A stretch of DNA of 64,000 nt. It comes from Paraphysomonas bandaiensis (lineage: Eukaryota > Chrysophyceae). The position numbers and the translations under genes are program-made. This document shows positions 11,974 to 24,100 of this stretch, in pieces. Location: NCBI GenBank assembly GCA_965644295.1, contig CBFFRP010000217.1:124001-188000 (forward strand). Reading direction: 5' to 3'. Below the pieces are notes generated by a model, which made no database searches, was not told the DNA's origin, and was given only the letters and a program-made list of their open reading frames with translations. Each line of letters begins with the position of its first letter. Position 1 is the stretch's first letter.

Positions 11974-13289
11974 AGTATACTGGCAATATTATATATCTGA
12001 ATTTCGGGGAGTGTCTGCTGGGCCCGAACTGGGTGGTCAACAAGATATTGCAGCTTAGAATTCATGTAGCACGAGTGTTTTGATGTGGTTACTGAGCATT
12101 CATGTGTTTTATAACTGGGTATTATTTCTATGAAAATAGGTATTCCGCATTTGCAGGGAAATAACAAGTGTCACGGTCATAGAATGTAGCAGAAGCAGTA
12201 GTTTTTGATTTTCTCAACTTCACGTCGAAAGAATATAACTTTCACATGATATTACGACAGTTTGGTCACAATGCGTTTATGATGCAACTCGCATATCACT
12301 TAGAGTTTTCGCCGACATATCTCCCACCCGTATATAGTGCGTGAGAGCCTCCTATCGACCTCACCCATGTTAGCTTTCACAAAGATGACTAACCATTCAC
12401 AGTAAAGCAAGTTATCGGCAATGACTGTACTAGGGTATAGCCGTCCTCCCCTCCTTTGGCAAAAATGCGCGCGACTTCTCATCTCCACGCATGGCATGAC
12501 CCACAGTCTTGCGTAACAATTAATAGAATTCCCAATTAAATTAATTAGTAAAAAGTAAAAATGATAAACGCAATTGCTATTGGTAAATGTTGCCAATTAA
12601 TAATTAATAACCAATTACTTGACAGGCTTAAGGCTTAATAGTATAGATAGTATCTTAAGCTTTTTCTAGCTACTGATCATGGGTGCAAACTCATTATTTG
12701 TTAGCATATATAGATGAACTTGAATGAATATGCACTGGAGACAGTAACTTTGGGTGGGATAGGATTGTAGTTCAGGAACTATTCGAAAAAGCAATATAAC
12801 TGAAGTTGGATAAATAACGCTCATAGTTGGATGAATGTTATTGTATAAAATCGTGACTAAGATAAGATTAGTAATAAAGGCGATATAAATTTAGCAATGA
12901 CTGACTAAAGATGGCTTGCCTGCCTACTTTTATGTGAGTTCAGTGTTCAGTATCACCTAACCCCACACATTCCGTAGATAACTGATGTACGAAAGTAGAG
13001 TAGAAGATATAATTTGGATTGAGCTCACCATAGCTTTGGAATTGTGGCTTCAGCTCAATTGAAAATCTCGTTGTTAAAATACCGTATAGTATTCGTCACA
13101 TAGACAACACGACATCGCAGTGAAATTATACTCACAATCAGGCAACTCAAAAACTATTACTTTCGGTATATTAGAGTAAAATTATGAAACTAACTTTACA
13201 TAATTTCACTTAACGTGCTTTCACAGTTTGAACAAACACACAGTACAAAGGCTCATGGCGCTAGGTGTTCACAACTATATAATCCAACT
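11974..13289. other. Intergenic between convergent kinase and KDSR genes
   Basis: About 1.3 kb lying 3' of both neighbouring genes. It is AT-rich, with inverted ATTAAT-type runs near 12530-12610. Short open frames here look random in composition. I see no RNA gene or transposon end. Confidence 0.5.
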
Positions 13290-14399
13290 TCAAGCATGAG
13301 AACTCTCAGAGTATCTTATATCCACTGGAGCATTAAGAGGCTTATTGAGCATTGTCTCATTGATATTGGGAGAAATCTGTAGCGTTTCCTTGTTACCGGA
13401 CCAAACATAATCGTAGCAGGTCCTGTCCCAATCCACCAGATAAAAAATGGAGATGAGTCTTGCCCAAGAAGCGAAAAGGATGCCCTCTGTCACCTCCCAT
13501 ACATTGTTCAGTGGAGACATACCCGGATGCAGCTGCTTTAAAAGCCACCCATCTAAACCCGTCGATATACCAAAATACCCTCGTGTAGAGTACTTTTCAA
13601 GATCCGCTGCCACTCTTTCAGGCTGAAATAGAGTGCCGGAGTCACTGAGCTTCTTTGTTATATCAGGCTTGCTCTGCATCTCTAATTCATATCCAGGCGT
13701 CGCTGTGTCCGGAGGATACACAACTGACACATATATATTGTACGGCTTCACTTCCATTTGCAAAGCCTCAGCTAGTCCGCGCAAGGCCCATTTAGAAGCC
13801 GCATACGCTGAATATCCGTAAATTGCTACATGAGCCACCTGAGAGGAAACAAATACAATACGACCACGTTTTCGTGATTTCATTCCAGCAAGAACAGCTC
13901 TTGTAGGATATATTGAGCCAAGAACATTTGTTCTCAGCATCCGCTCAAATTCTTCTGGGTTGAGTGCGTCGAATTCACCAGCAACGGATGTCCCTGCACA
14001 GTTGACAATGACATCAGCGAACCCTAAATTGGAGAGTGCAGGAGCAAGCGCATCAGATACTTCTTCTAGCGAACTCCCGCAATCAACAGAAACTGTGATA
14101 ACACTTTGATTAGGCCCACACAAAGTCCGTAGAACCATCAGTGCTTCATCAAGCCGAGATTGGTTTCGACCAACAATAGTGACATTTGCTCCCAGTCGGA
14201 TATATATTTTAGCAGTCTCAAGTCCAATCCCACTGCTACCACCTGTAATAACGACATGTTTTGATGTGTAGTCATACTGAGCGGCATATAGTGGTTGAGC
14301 CACATAGAGTAAGGCAATGATACCGAAATATATGAGCCCACACAGAAATACAACTACACCAAGTTGCACCGCCACTCTAAAACTCAACAACAACGCCAT
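13290..14399 (-). CDS. KDSR: 3-ketodihydrosphingosine reductase
   Basis: Single-exon gene, 369 residues. It reduces 3-ketodihydrosphingosine to dihydrosphingosine with NADPH, the second step of sphingolipid synthesis, at the ER membrane facing the cytosol. An N-terminal hydrophobic segment (about residues 8-36) precedes a short-chain dehydrogenase fold: TGGSSGIG nucleotide-binding motif (about residues 52-59), NCAG, and the active-site set SSQ plus YSAYAASK. The substrate-side segment PPDTATPGYELE closely resembles the PPDT-TPG signature of KDSR/TSC10, which separates it from other SDRs. A second hydrophobic stretch lies near the C-terminus. It is slightly longer than the human protein (332 residues). 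No introns, unlike most neighbours. Divergent from the USP gene, 389 bp away. Confidence 0.88.
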   Translation of the reverse strand: MALLLSFRVAVQLGVVVFLCGLIYFGIIALLYVAQPLYAAQYDYTSKHVVITGGSSGIGLETAKIYIRLGANVTIVGRNQSRLDEALMVLRTLCGPNQSVITVSVDCGSSLEEVSDALAPALSNLGFADVIVNCAGTSVAGEFDALNPEEFERMLRTNVLGSIYPTRAVLAGMKSRKRGRIVFVSSQVAHVAIYGYSAYAASKWALRGLAEALQMEVKPYNIYVSVVYPPDTATPGYELEMQSKPDITKKLSDSGTLFQPERVAADLEKYSTRGYFGISTGLDGWLLKQLHPGMSPLNNVWEVTEGILFASWARLISIFYLVDWDRTCYDYVWSGNKETLQISPNINETMLNKPLNAPVDIRYSESSHA

Positions 14400-14788
14400 G
14401 CTGTCGGTGTTCTATGAGGCCATTTCCAGTAAAAGAAGAGTGAACTCCTGCAGATTATACCCTGCATACCTGCCTCCTGGATACCTACATACCCACCTAC
14501 CTACAGAGAGAGTTCACACCTACCTTCCTACCTACATACATACATAATCTGTATTCTATTGGTATACAGTGTACTCTACATGCAGGAGGTTTGTGGAAAT
14601 ATCCGCAAAAGAATCGGAACTCTACTCTGCTGGGATACTCCTCTGCTCTGATACGGCACGAGTGTATCCAGGAGATGGTCCTGTTCTCACAGTACAGTGC
14701 AGTGTGGTGGTTGTTCCCATGAAATCACATATCTTTCGCCTCCCTATGCGTGAGTTATAATACATTTAATTAATAGTATCTACTACTA
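14400..14788. promoter_or_regulatory. Divergent promoter region with CTAC/CATA tract
   Basis: The region separates the KDSR and USP start codons. Between about 14460 and 14547 it carries an imperfect tract of TACC, TACA and CATA units. The same tetranucleotides form the large microsatellite at 48807-49986 and short tracts in other divergent promoters of this window. Core promoter elements cannot be assigned by eye. Confidence 0.4.
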
Positions 14789-17700
14789 ATGCCACATCTA
14801 TACACCCGGAGAGAGCAGAAAAGTCTGATTAAGTCAGATATCAACAGCAGACTCATCGAGCATTCGTTGTGGTACACCAGCCATCGATCACTCCTTCATT
14901 GTACTAATATATGTGCTGTAACGATTGCGCGACAGGAATGTCTTATCGCTTAAATGGTTTAATCGATGGAAGAAGTATGTAAACTACGACAGCCATCTAC
15001 CTGACCTGAGGAGTAGCGCGGTGCTGTAGATCTCTTCTCCTCATATTCCTTTGTGTTAATAGATTAACAGGACTCATATCATCCAGGCCCAATTGATAAT
15101 ACCGATATTATGGGCAAAAATGAAAGGGAATTAAAGCGGAATTTGTTAGAAGGTCTTGATTTTGTGTTGCTTCCGTGTAGATCGTACCATATTTTGGAGG
15201 TGATATACAAAGGTGGCCCACACTTTGAGCGGAAGGTATGTATAATAGTCACTGTAGACTCCCCTGAGTATATTTACACTAGGTTATATCGCTAGGAACT
15301 GTACACTCTAGACAGCTTCAGGTGGAGTTGTACCCCATTCGTGTGCAAGTATTCTTGGATGAGATGAAGTGCGAACGAAATGATGTCAACTGGCAACCTA
15401 GCAAAGTCCTACTGCTCTCCCGGCGCATGGACATCAAGGATGCATTTTTCACCATATGTGATAGCCTTCACGTTAATGACTCATCGTCACGCCTTTGGGT
15501 TCGAATGGATTTTGGAAATAATATTGATAACGACTGTGCGGGAGCAGAGGGGAGAAAATTGACAGCTGATGTAACGGACACCGTGAATGGCTGGAGGTTT
15601 TTGAGGGAAACTTCGGGACTTCTTTTGTCAGAGATCAACCTTACAGCAGTGGATGTCATGGTTGAACGGAAGGTCAGGAATACCTCTGGGGAATGGCATT
15701 GGCCAAAAGGTGAATAGTCGTTTCCTGCTCAGATGTAGGTCTGATGGTGTTTTTTAGACGAATCTCTGAATGAGTGGAAGTATCACCTCAAAATAGGAGA
15801 CATGATAGGTAAGTCTTATGTCTGTTCAATGCAATATTTTATTTCGTCTGTGTAGATGCCAAGGACGAGTTTGACGACTGGTACGAGTCAGTTGTGGAGA
15901 GTGGGGATGAAGATTTCATCCGGGTTCATTTTAAAGGATGGAGCAAACAATTCGACAGAACTATACTGCGGTCGGAATATGAGTCAAGTATTGCTCCGCT
16001 GTACACTATAACTAACAACTGGCGTGATGCTCTAGTTGAGAATGACCGTGTTGATTTCGCTCCGGTTTTGGATGTTTGTGGAAGCAAATGGCATCCCGCG
16101 TATGTGACAGCACTGGATCGATCAAGAGGTGCAGTAAAAGTGAAGTACAGGGACGAATACAATGTCGTGCGTAGCTTTGGAGAGTGGATTGATTTATACG
16201 GAGACAGTATTGCGAAAGCCGCTACACATGTGAAAAAGTACGTTGAGGACTTTTCCGACGCATCTGCTTTTTCGTCTGAGGCAGGGCTTCATACCACTTA
16301 TTCAAGTCGAAACACATATAATAATAGCCCTGTCAGCAGTTCAAACAGATTCAATGGGTATAATACATGGGGTACTAGAATATCTAATTATGTTGGCGCT
16401 CCCGAGGAGATAGGTGTCGTAGGCCTCATGAATCTGAGGAATACTTGCTTCATGAATAGTATGTTACAATGCCTCAGCCATACCAAAAGGTTGACGGATG
16501 TCTTCATCTCTGATCACTATGTACCCCAACTCAATAAAACAAACCCATTGGGTCATGGAGGCATGTTAGCCTCCTCATACGCAAAGCTGATAAAAGATAT
16601 GTGGTGTGGGAAATATACTGTCGTTGTACCTGAAGATTTCAAGCGAATTATTGGGGAGTTCCAGCCTCAATTTTCGGGATATCAGCAGCAAGACTCGCAA
16701 GAATTTATGCTTTTTTTACTAGACGGTTTGCATGAAGACCTCAATCGAGTCGTTAAAAAGCCCTATGTGGAAAAATTAGAGAGTGATGGAAGCGATGATG
16801 AACTCATTGCTAGGAAGTCTTGGGGGCGATTTCTACTTAGAAATGACAGCGAACTCGTGGATAGTTGTTTCGGTCAATTGAGGTCACACGTCACATGTGT
16901 AAACTGTGGATATGAGAGTGTTACATTCGACGAGTACAGCTCGTTGAGCCTTCCACTACCCATAAGGAACATTGTGGTGGTCGTCGCGTTGGTATATCCC
17001 CTTCCTTATGGCTCTGCGCCTGTGGAGATGACTTTCGAAATGGATGTGATATGCACTGTGGAGGACGTGAAAAAAAAAATTGCATCCAAACTTTCAGCTA
17101 TTTCAAGCACGAATATCCGCCGTAAGTCCGGAGAAAATGGTGACTTTGTTATGGTGGAACACGGAAAGAGCACAGGGTTTGGGGCAAGTACAAGTGTCAG
17201 CTTCGAAGATGAGGACAGAGCCAGTGGAAGCAGTGGTAGTGAAGTTCATGTGGACGCAGTAGCCGACCTCTCTGATGACGGGTGTGAGGATATTGAAGTG
17301 GAGGTAGATGTCAAGGATGTAGATACTGGGGACACATTGCTACTTTCTACATCTAAGCACGGGACTGTACGTTCCACGGAAAGGCCTGATGGTTTCTGTA
17401 GGGGCTATTTTCATCTGTGCACTATCGATAAGGGCAGGGGGTCCAAAATCAACAAGACGTTTGAGGATCGTACCTCTGCCAAAGAGCTCGGCAAGACAAC
17501 CTATGACGCTGTGGTGGCATATGAACTTGAATACCCTGCTCTCAATGTAATAAGAACGACGTCATACTACGGAAGCAGTAAACTTGCTTCGGATTCACCG
17601 TATGGTTACTGTGATTTGTTAATGGGTGCAACACAATCCAAGAAATATTCATTCCACCACATCTCACACTCAACAAGCTTGTACTTCGACTTATTTGGTC

Positions 17701-18692
17701 CACCTTATCGCTTTTCATACTACAAAGGCCATACTACGGTAGGCGATATCCACCAAATTGTTTGGAGAGTGATGCAAATGTACGTCCGCGACGATTCCCT
17801 ATACTACAATTACAATCCCCAACACGGAAAGGAGGGAGCACCTTATGAAATTCATGTCACGTCTTCATACGGGTATGCTTCAAAATCCCGTTTCAGTGAT
17901 GTGATGAAGGAGAAATTTGTCTTGAGCCCGTATGATTCGCTGATATGTGTCTGGAAAGACGACGCACGGGATGCGGAACATTTTGATGAGAGCGCGTTAT
18001 CAAAACTGGGGCTTGTGGGAAGAGGGGCCACGGAGTCTACTAATTGGAGGCATACGAGTGCGTTGTTGGACATCGATGATGACAATATTTTGGAATTCCA
18101 TAGAAAGGCTTCATTAAAAATCACTGACTGTCTAGGTAAGTTCGTGGAAAGAGAACAGATGCCTCCAGAAGAGACCTGGTATTGTCCTATGTGTAAGAAA
18201 CATCTGGCTCCAGTTAAAAAGTTCGACCTCTGGACTTCCCCAGACATCCTAATTATTCATCTGAAGAGATTCCAGTACATATCGGGAACCTATTTTGTAC
18301 AACGAGATAAGCTAGGACAGCTGGTTGATTTCCCGATCGATGGTACTGTACCATAGGCAATTTAATAATTCTAATTGTCTCCCGTCTGCACAGGACTTGA
18401 TCTCCGTGAATATGTCAAGAGCTGTAGTAGTTGCACTAAGGAGGCACCTCCGGTTTATGATCTCTACGCAGTGTCTGAGCATATTGGTGGTATGGGAGGT
18501 GGCCACTACACTGCTGTAGCTCAGAACCCTTTTAATCACAAGTGGTATGTTTTTTTCTTTCATAAAATGTAAGATTCGTACTTTGATAACTCTACTTGCA
18601 GGTACAGGTTCAATGATAATTGTGTGGAGGAGACGAGTACTGAGAGTATTGTGACGTCAAACGCTTATGTTCTATTTTACAAGAGAAGGTGA
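14789..18692 (+). CDS. Ubiquitin carboxyl-terminal hydrolase, USP4/11/15-like with DUSP domain
   Basis: Cysteine protease that removes ubiquitin. Eight-exon model: 14789-14868, 14936-15020, 15071-15235, 15316-15709, 15758-15808, 15856-18342, 18394-18544, 18602-18692; about 1167 residues. The N-terminal DUSP domain is recognisable from WFNRWKKYVNYD, PGPIDNTDI and LDFVLLPCRSY, and a ubiquitin-like domain follows. The catalytic core has the Cys box NTCFMNSMLQC (Cys codon 16446-16448), GYQQQDSQEFMLFLLDGL, two zinc-ribbon CxxC pairs (CVNC, CPMC), HLKRFQY, and the His box GGHYTAVAQN (His codon 18504-18506). A long acidic insert near 17200-17340 splits the core, as in USP4/15. The usual LGNTC glycine is Arg here (LRNTC). 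The first two exons and the GTG-type donor at 15021 are the least certain parts. Confidence 0.85.
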
Positions 18693-19723
18693 TACTGTAC
18701 AATTAACAATATTACTCTTCATGTGATTATAGCTGGATTTCGTAGAGTCGGGACGGTGCGCTGGGCTGGAATGATTCCTCTACAAGAACAGCACGATAAG
18801 TAACCTAAGAACATCGGCTGAGCGGATTCAGTAGCAATATTATGTCTCCTCTAGTGAAATTCATGTTTTGTTTTGTTCTAGTTTTATTTGACTGCTTTAG
18901 GACTGTACATTGTTATTGAAAGTACTGCTTATTATATTTTTGTGTCACATTCTCTCGCTGTGTGATATGGGAGGCTTGTCTTTATAGTAAATATCTGATA
19001 TTTCCAGAAGGAGTACTTAAAGAGTACATTCAGCGTATTAGAAATGTAAGCAATATGGATTTTAATTCTAACGACTAGAATAATAAGTTTTTAGATTATC
19101 CATGATCAATAGTATATTAATTTAGAAACTTTGGGAAGCTGCTATTGAATGTAACATATTGCAGGGCCAGGTAAGGCTGTATTGGACTGCAATATATTGC
19201 AATCATATATTTATTATTGGTCTTTAAAATATTATTATTGTTATTTTTTGCTGGCAATATATTGGGTTGTTTTGATGTCAATCCATCAATATATTTTACG
19301 ATATATTGCTATAAAATATCTTGCTTCCTAGCCCTGGTAAACATTATACACGCGAATAAAACTGGTGGTTGTGTATATGCTCGATATACATCATTACTGT
19401 CATTCATACAGTGGTGGGCTTTTTCTAGGGAGCTTTTGTTTGTTTGTGCAGAATAATCATTCCTATAATACATAGATATAAGGGCATGATGAATATACAA
19501 CGGAAAATACAATTAAAGAATATGCTTTTTGGAATTTCTATCCAAGTTTTGTAGTATTATTTCCATACTGTGTATATACGCATGGCTCGGTGTCGATAAT
19601 ATGCAATTTGCAAAGCATACCACTATGTAAAACATGTCAATAAAAATAGACTGTCAAAATTAAAAGGTAAGTTAATATTAGAAACTCAAATATGATCAAA
19701 GATAACATTCACTTGATATTTTA
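18693..19723. other. Intergenic between convergent genes
   Basis: About 1 kb, AT-rich, holding the 3' ends of the USP gene and the small membrane-protein gene. A CAATATATTG-type motif recurs several times between 19150 and 19310. I see no gene or element boundaries. Confidence 0.45.
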
Positions 19724-20398
19724 CTACAATGTTTTACGTTCAAGTAGTACTGATTGCTCGTTCACCAGAACTAAGGATTGATCACGCAATAAGTGATCCA
19801 ATAAATCGCCACCATGAGCTATACTTGTCTTCTGCACAGTATTCCACCGAAAACAGAGAACAATAATAATGAATACGACTTCAAACAGCAGCGCAATTAA
19901 CAAAACAAAACACGTTACACTGCAGTTTTCGCTGACGACAGACTTGCACAGTTGAACAGCTTTGAAATAGTTTAAAATACCATCATTTTCATATTCATTT
20001 GCGATTGATACTGTCACAAATCCTACATCAGTGGTGTACCCTGCATCTGACAGAGATACTCATTATGGATATGTAGATAATGATATATGTAGACAGCAAT
20101 GCGTACCTATAGTGTAAGATTGATTGTATAGGGTCCTCATATCACTAGGGTTCACTATTTGCAGGACAGCAACCGAAACATTAACGCTGTCGGGAACAAG
20201 AAACAAAAATTCTTCAGAGCACAATGCACTAGCCATGAAATGACCCTCTTTGGACTGAAGCACAGCACGCAAAGGGAGTGTATACTCATTGGTGCAATTC
20301 AATGTCCCTGTAATGACTCTATCTTGGTTTACTCTGCAGATAAGAGACAGTAAGGGACCCAGAAACAGCCACACAAGTAGGATGGTTAACAGCCTCAT
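19724..20398 (-). CDS. Small type I membrane glycoprotein, unrecognised
   Basis: Two exons, 20398-20107 and 20046-19724, 204 residues, joined at a GTACGC donor and a CTGTCAG acceptor. The N-terminus RLLTILLVWLFLGPLLSLIC is a strong signal peptide. The ectodomain is about 110 residues with four cysteines and N-glycosylation sequons (NCT, NVS, NQS, NCS). One transmembrane helix (CFVLLIALLFEVVFIIIVLC) is followed by a cytosolic tail of about 45 residues. No domain is recognised. It is divergent from the giant surface protein gene 750 bp away, so the two may share regulation; that is inference. Confidence 0.65.
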
Positions 20399-21148
20399 TG
20401 ATAAGACGGTCTGATATGGTGTGTATTGCCGGTATATCTACATCAACAGAGCATTAGCTGGCAGATAAGTATATTTCCAGGTAACTTACCTCATATGAAT
20501 CTCTACTCTACAACAACGATGAGATGATATTCGATTACGACATTCCAACACTTTCTTTTCCTTGTTCTTACATTTGATTGGTACAATCAGCCATGAAGTG
20601 AATCGAAGTTGAAGGACAAATGATATGGTAGAAGGACATCATGTATGTACAGCAGAGCAGCTCCACTGCAGTATATATCCCATATATGGGATGAAAATAG
20701 GAAAGTGCAGATATTTTTTCAAACTTTGGGAATTTTCTCCCTAATTTTTATTGTGGTTAAATCGGAAAATTGGACACTCTATTCTTGGAAAATCCTGGTT
20801 TATAGTGCCCGGTATCTTTGTGCCATGACTGCACATTTCGTACACACGGAAGTGGTGATTAGTACGTACAATCCGGATGTTCGTATTCCATCCTGACGGG
20901 GGAAATAAAGGGGTTGCAGGCACACACTGACTGAAAAAAGGAACTCAACTTCGTTATGTTCGCTAGAGAAATAACAACAACTACTACGCATACTGGTACT
21001 ACCATACAATAGCATCCGCATTTCGACGATAGAATTCATATTAACTATAACACATGATCGCTGTGTCATCACTGACAATGTACATGATATTCATATTATG
21101 TGAAATATAAAATCACTTACTTCATATACAACCTAGTGCAGTGAAACC
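20399..21148. promoter_or_regulatory. Shared 5' region of two divergent membrane-protein genes
   Basis: 750 bp between start codons on opposite strands. Both products carry signal peptides and one membrane span. Short open frames in the region look random. No CATA/CTAC tract is present, unlike the other four divergent promoters here. Confidence 0.4.
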
Positions 21149-24100
21149 ATGTTGAGGACGTCTATCGTTCACATCTTTTATTTATTAATTTCCCTTAAAT
21201 TATTTAATGCGCATTACGCCTCCCCTGAAAATAGTGTGATAGATCTCACAACACAGAAATATGTAGATTCTTTTTGGATTGAGGGGGGTTACTTAGAAAT
21301 TGCGGACGATACATGGACAGTAGTATCTACAACTTTGACTACTTTCCGCAATGCCGTGGTTTTTATAAGTACTCCTGTGATAGACGAGTACAGTGGACCA
21401 ATGGCACCCCGTATTCGACGCGTATCATCATCTGGAAGAGTGTCCTTTGAAGCGGCGTTGTATGGTGTTAACGACAGCTTTTGTTCTACTGAATGGAGTG
21501 TTCCAACGTCGATGGGTCCAACAGTCGTTACGTGGTTGGCAGTGGAACAGGGTGCCTACCAATTGGCTGGCCACCGTTTGTTTATAGGAGAAGGTAATAT
21601 TATGCGAGTCAATGAAGATAGCAACGATGCCGTAAATTATGTTCGGCTTAATTTTCCGAGGGGATGTGGGAGTCATATTAACGCTTGTAGCTTCGACGAA
21701 ATCACACACGTGGGGTTCATCTCTCAGCTGCAGACTCTTGTTTATGAGCGTTATTTGATTGCACGTGGGGTTCACATTCGACGCAGCTATATAGAATTCT
21801 TGCTGCAACCTCACGATTCGGCTATTTCAAACTACTATGTGATGACTACACCAGAAAAATTGGCGTACTTTGCTTTCCCATTGGGCCTGCATGCTGGCTG
21901 CATGGAGGGTATTAACTTGGAATCTATCAGTATAAATGGAGCAACTCACGTCCCACAAGCACTGGAATTCGACATGACTTACATCTCCACGCCAGGATTG
22001 TTTGCAGTAGTCGGCTCGGCTGCTGATGTATCAGAGAGCACCGGAGTTGGTGTGCTAGATCTAACCTCTGTTGGAGCAAATATCTATGTGCAAGAGGATC
22101 GATGCATCTCGCCCACTCTTCACCCCTCTCCGGAGAGTGTATATGCGCTTGTCCTGGGGGAGCAACGGGAGCCAGGGGATGTAGTGTGTATGGGACTTTT
22201 TACTCCCGCTGGGCCTTCGCGGAAACCCCGAGCGTTAGTGGCAGACAAGGGTTTTGTAACCACCACCGCAATGGGCGCTCTCGGCACAACCCCCGCACCT
22301 ACTCCTTCTGTTGGGTCTACCCCGGCTCCTACTCCTTCTATCGGATCTACCCCGGCTCCTACTCCTTCTGTTGGGTCTACCCCGGCTCCTACCCCTTCTA
22401 TCGGATCTACCCCGGCTCCTACTCCTTCAATTGGATCTACCCCGGCTCCTACTCCTTCAATCGGATCTACCCCGGCTCCTACTCCTTCAATTGGATCTAC
22501 CCCAGCTCCTACTCCTTCAATTGGATCTACCCCGGCTCCAACGAGCAAGCCAACGGTCGCCCCGACTTCGATGCCTACTTTTTCTCCGACAAGGCCCCCC
22601 ACAGGTCAACCGACGTCTTGTCCGTCCTTTACACCTACTTCAGCTCCGACCATTGTACCAACTTCGACGCCAACATTTACACCAACGTCGATGCCATCTA
22701 TCGCTCCTACGGGATTTCCCACACTGCTCCCGACTGCTGCACCAACGAGTATTCCTTCACGGGCCCCCACTGTTACGCCGACACCTGTGCCGTCAATTTC
22801 TCCGACTGCAAGTCCATCGCACAGTCCGACGTCGACACCAACGTTTGTTCCAACCTCTTCACCTACTAATACTCCTACTGGCGCTCCAACGATTTCCCCG
22901 ACTGGGGTTCCGTCGAGTACTCCTACTACTATACCAACAGCTTCTCCCACGAGAGCACCAACGATGTCTCCGACAGCTGTACCTTCGAGCGCTCCTACAG
23001 AAGTCCCTACTGTTACTCCCACTGCATTTCCAACCTTTGCACCAACGGCTATTCCAACAGCATCCCCAACAGCTGTACCTTCTAGCTCTCCTACAGCAGG
23101 TCCTACTGTTACTCCCACTGCATCCCCAACTCATGCGCCAACGGTGTCCCCAACAGCTGTACCTTCTAGCTCTCCTACAGCAGGTCCTACTGCGATTCCA
23201 ACAGCATCCCCAACTCATGCACCATCGGCTTCTCCAACAGCATCCCCAACAGCTGTGCCTTCTAGCTCTCCTACAGCAGGTCCTACTGTTACTCCCACTG
23301 CATCCCCAACTCATGCGCCAACGGTGTCCCCAACAGCTGTACCTTCTAGCTCTCCTACAGCAGGTCCTACTGTGATTCCAACAGCATCCCCAACTCATGC
23401 ACCATCGGCTTCTCCAACAGCATCCCCAACAGCTGTACCTTCTAGCTCTCCTACAGCAGGTCCTACTGTTACTCCCACTGCATCCCCAACTCATGCACCA
23501 TCGGCTTCTCCAACAGCATCCCCAACAGCTGTACCTTCTAGCTCTCCTACACCAGGTCCTACTGTTACTCCCACTGCATCCCCAACTCATGCACCAACGG
23601 CTATTCCAACAGCATCCCCAACAGCTGTTCCTTCTAGCTCTCCTACAGCAGGTCCTACTGTTACTCCCACTGCATTCCCAACTCATCCACCAACAGCATC
23701 CCCAACAGCTGTTCCTTCTAGCTCTCCTACAGCAGGTCCTACTGTTACTCCCACTGCATTCCCAACTCATTCACCAACGGCATCCCCAACAGCTGTACCT
23801 TCTAGCTGTCCTACAGCAGGTCCTACTGTTACTCCCACTGCATCCCCAACTCATGCACCATCGGCTTCTCCAACAGCATCCCCAACAGCTGTACCTTCGA
23901 ACTCTCCAACAGTATCCCCAACAGCTGTACCTTCGAGCTCTCCTACAGCAGGTCCTACTGTTACTCCCACTGCATCCCCAACTCATGCACCAACGGCTAT
24001 TCCAACAGCATCTCCAACAGCTGTTCCAACAATACACCCTACAGCCGCCCCATCTTCGTCTCCTTCAGTGACCCCAACTTATTTACCTACTTCAGACAAT

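Noticed and set aside
12300-12596. 98-codon minus-strand frame between the kinase and KDSR genes
   Set aside because: Composition looks random, it overlaps AT-rich inverted runs, and it has no domain or splice continuation.
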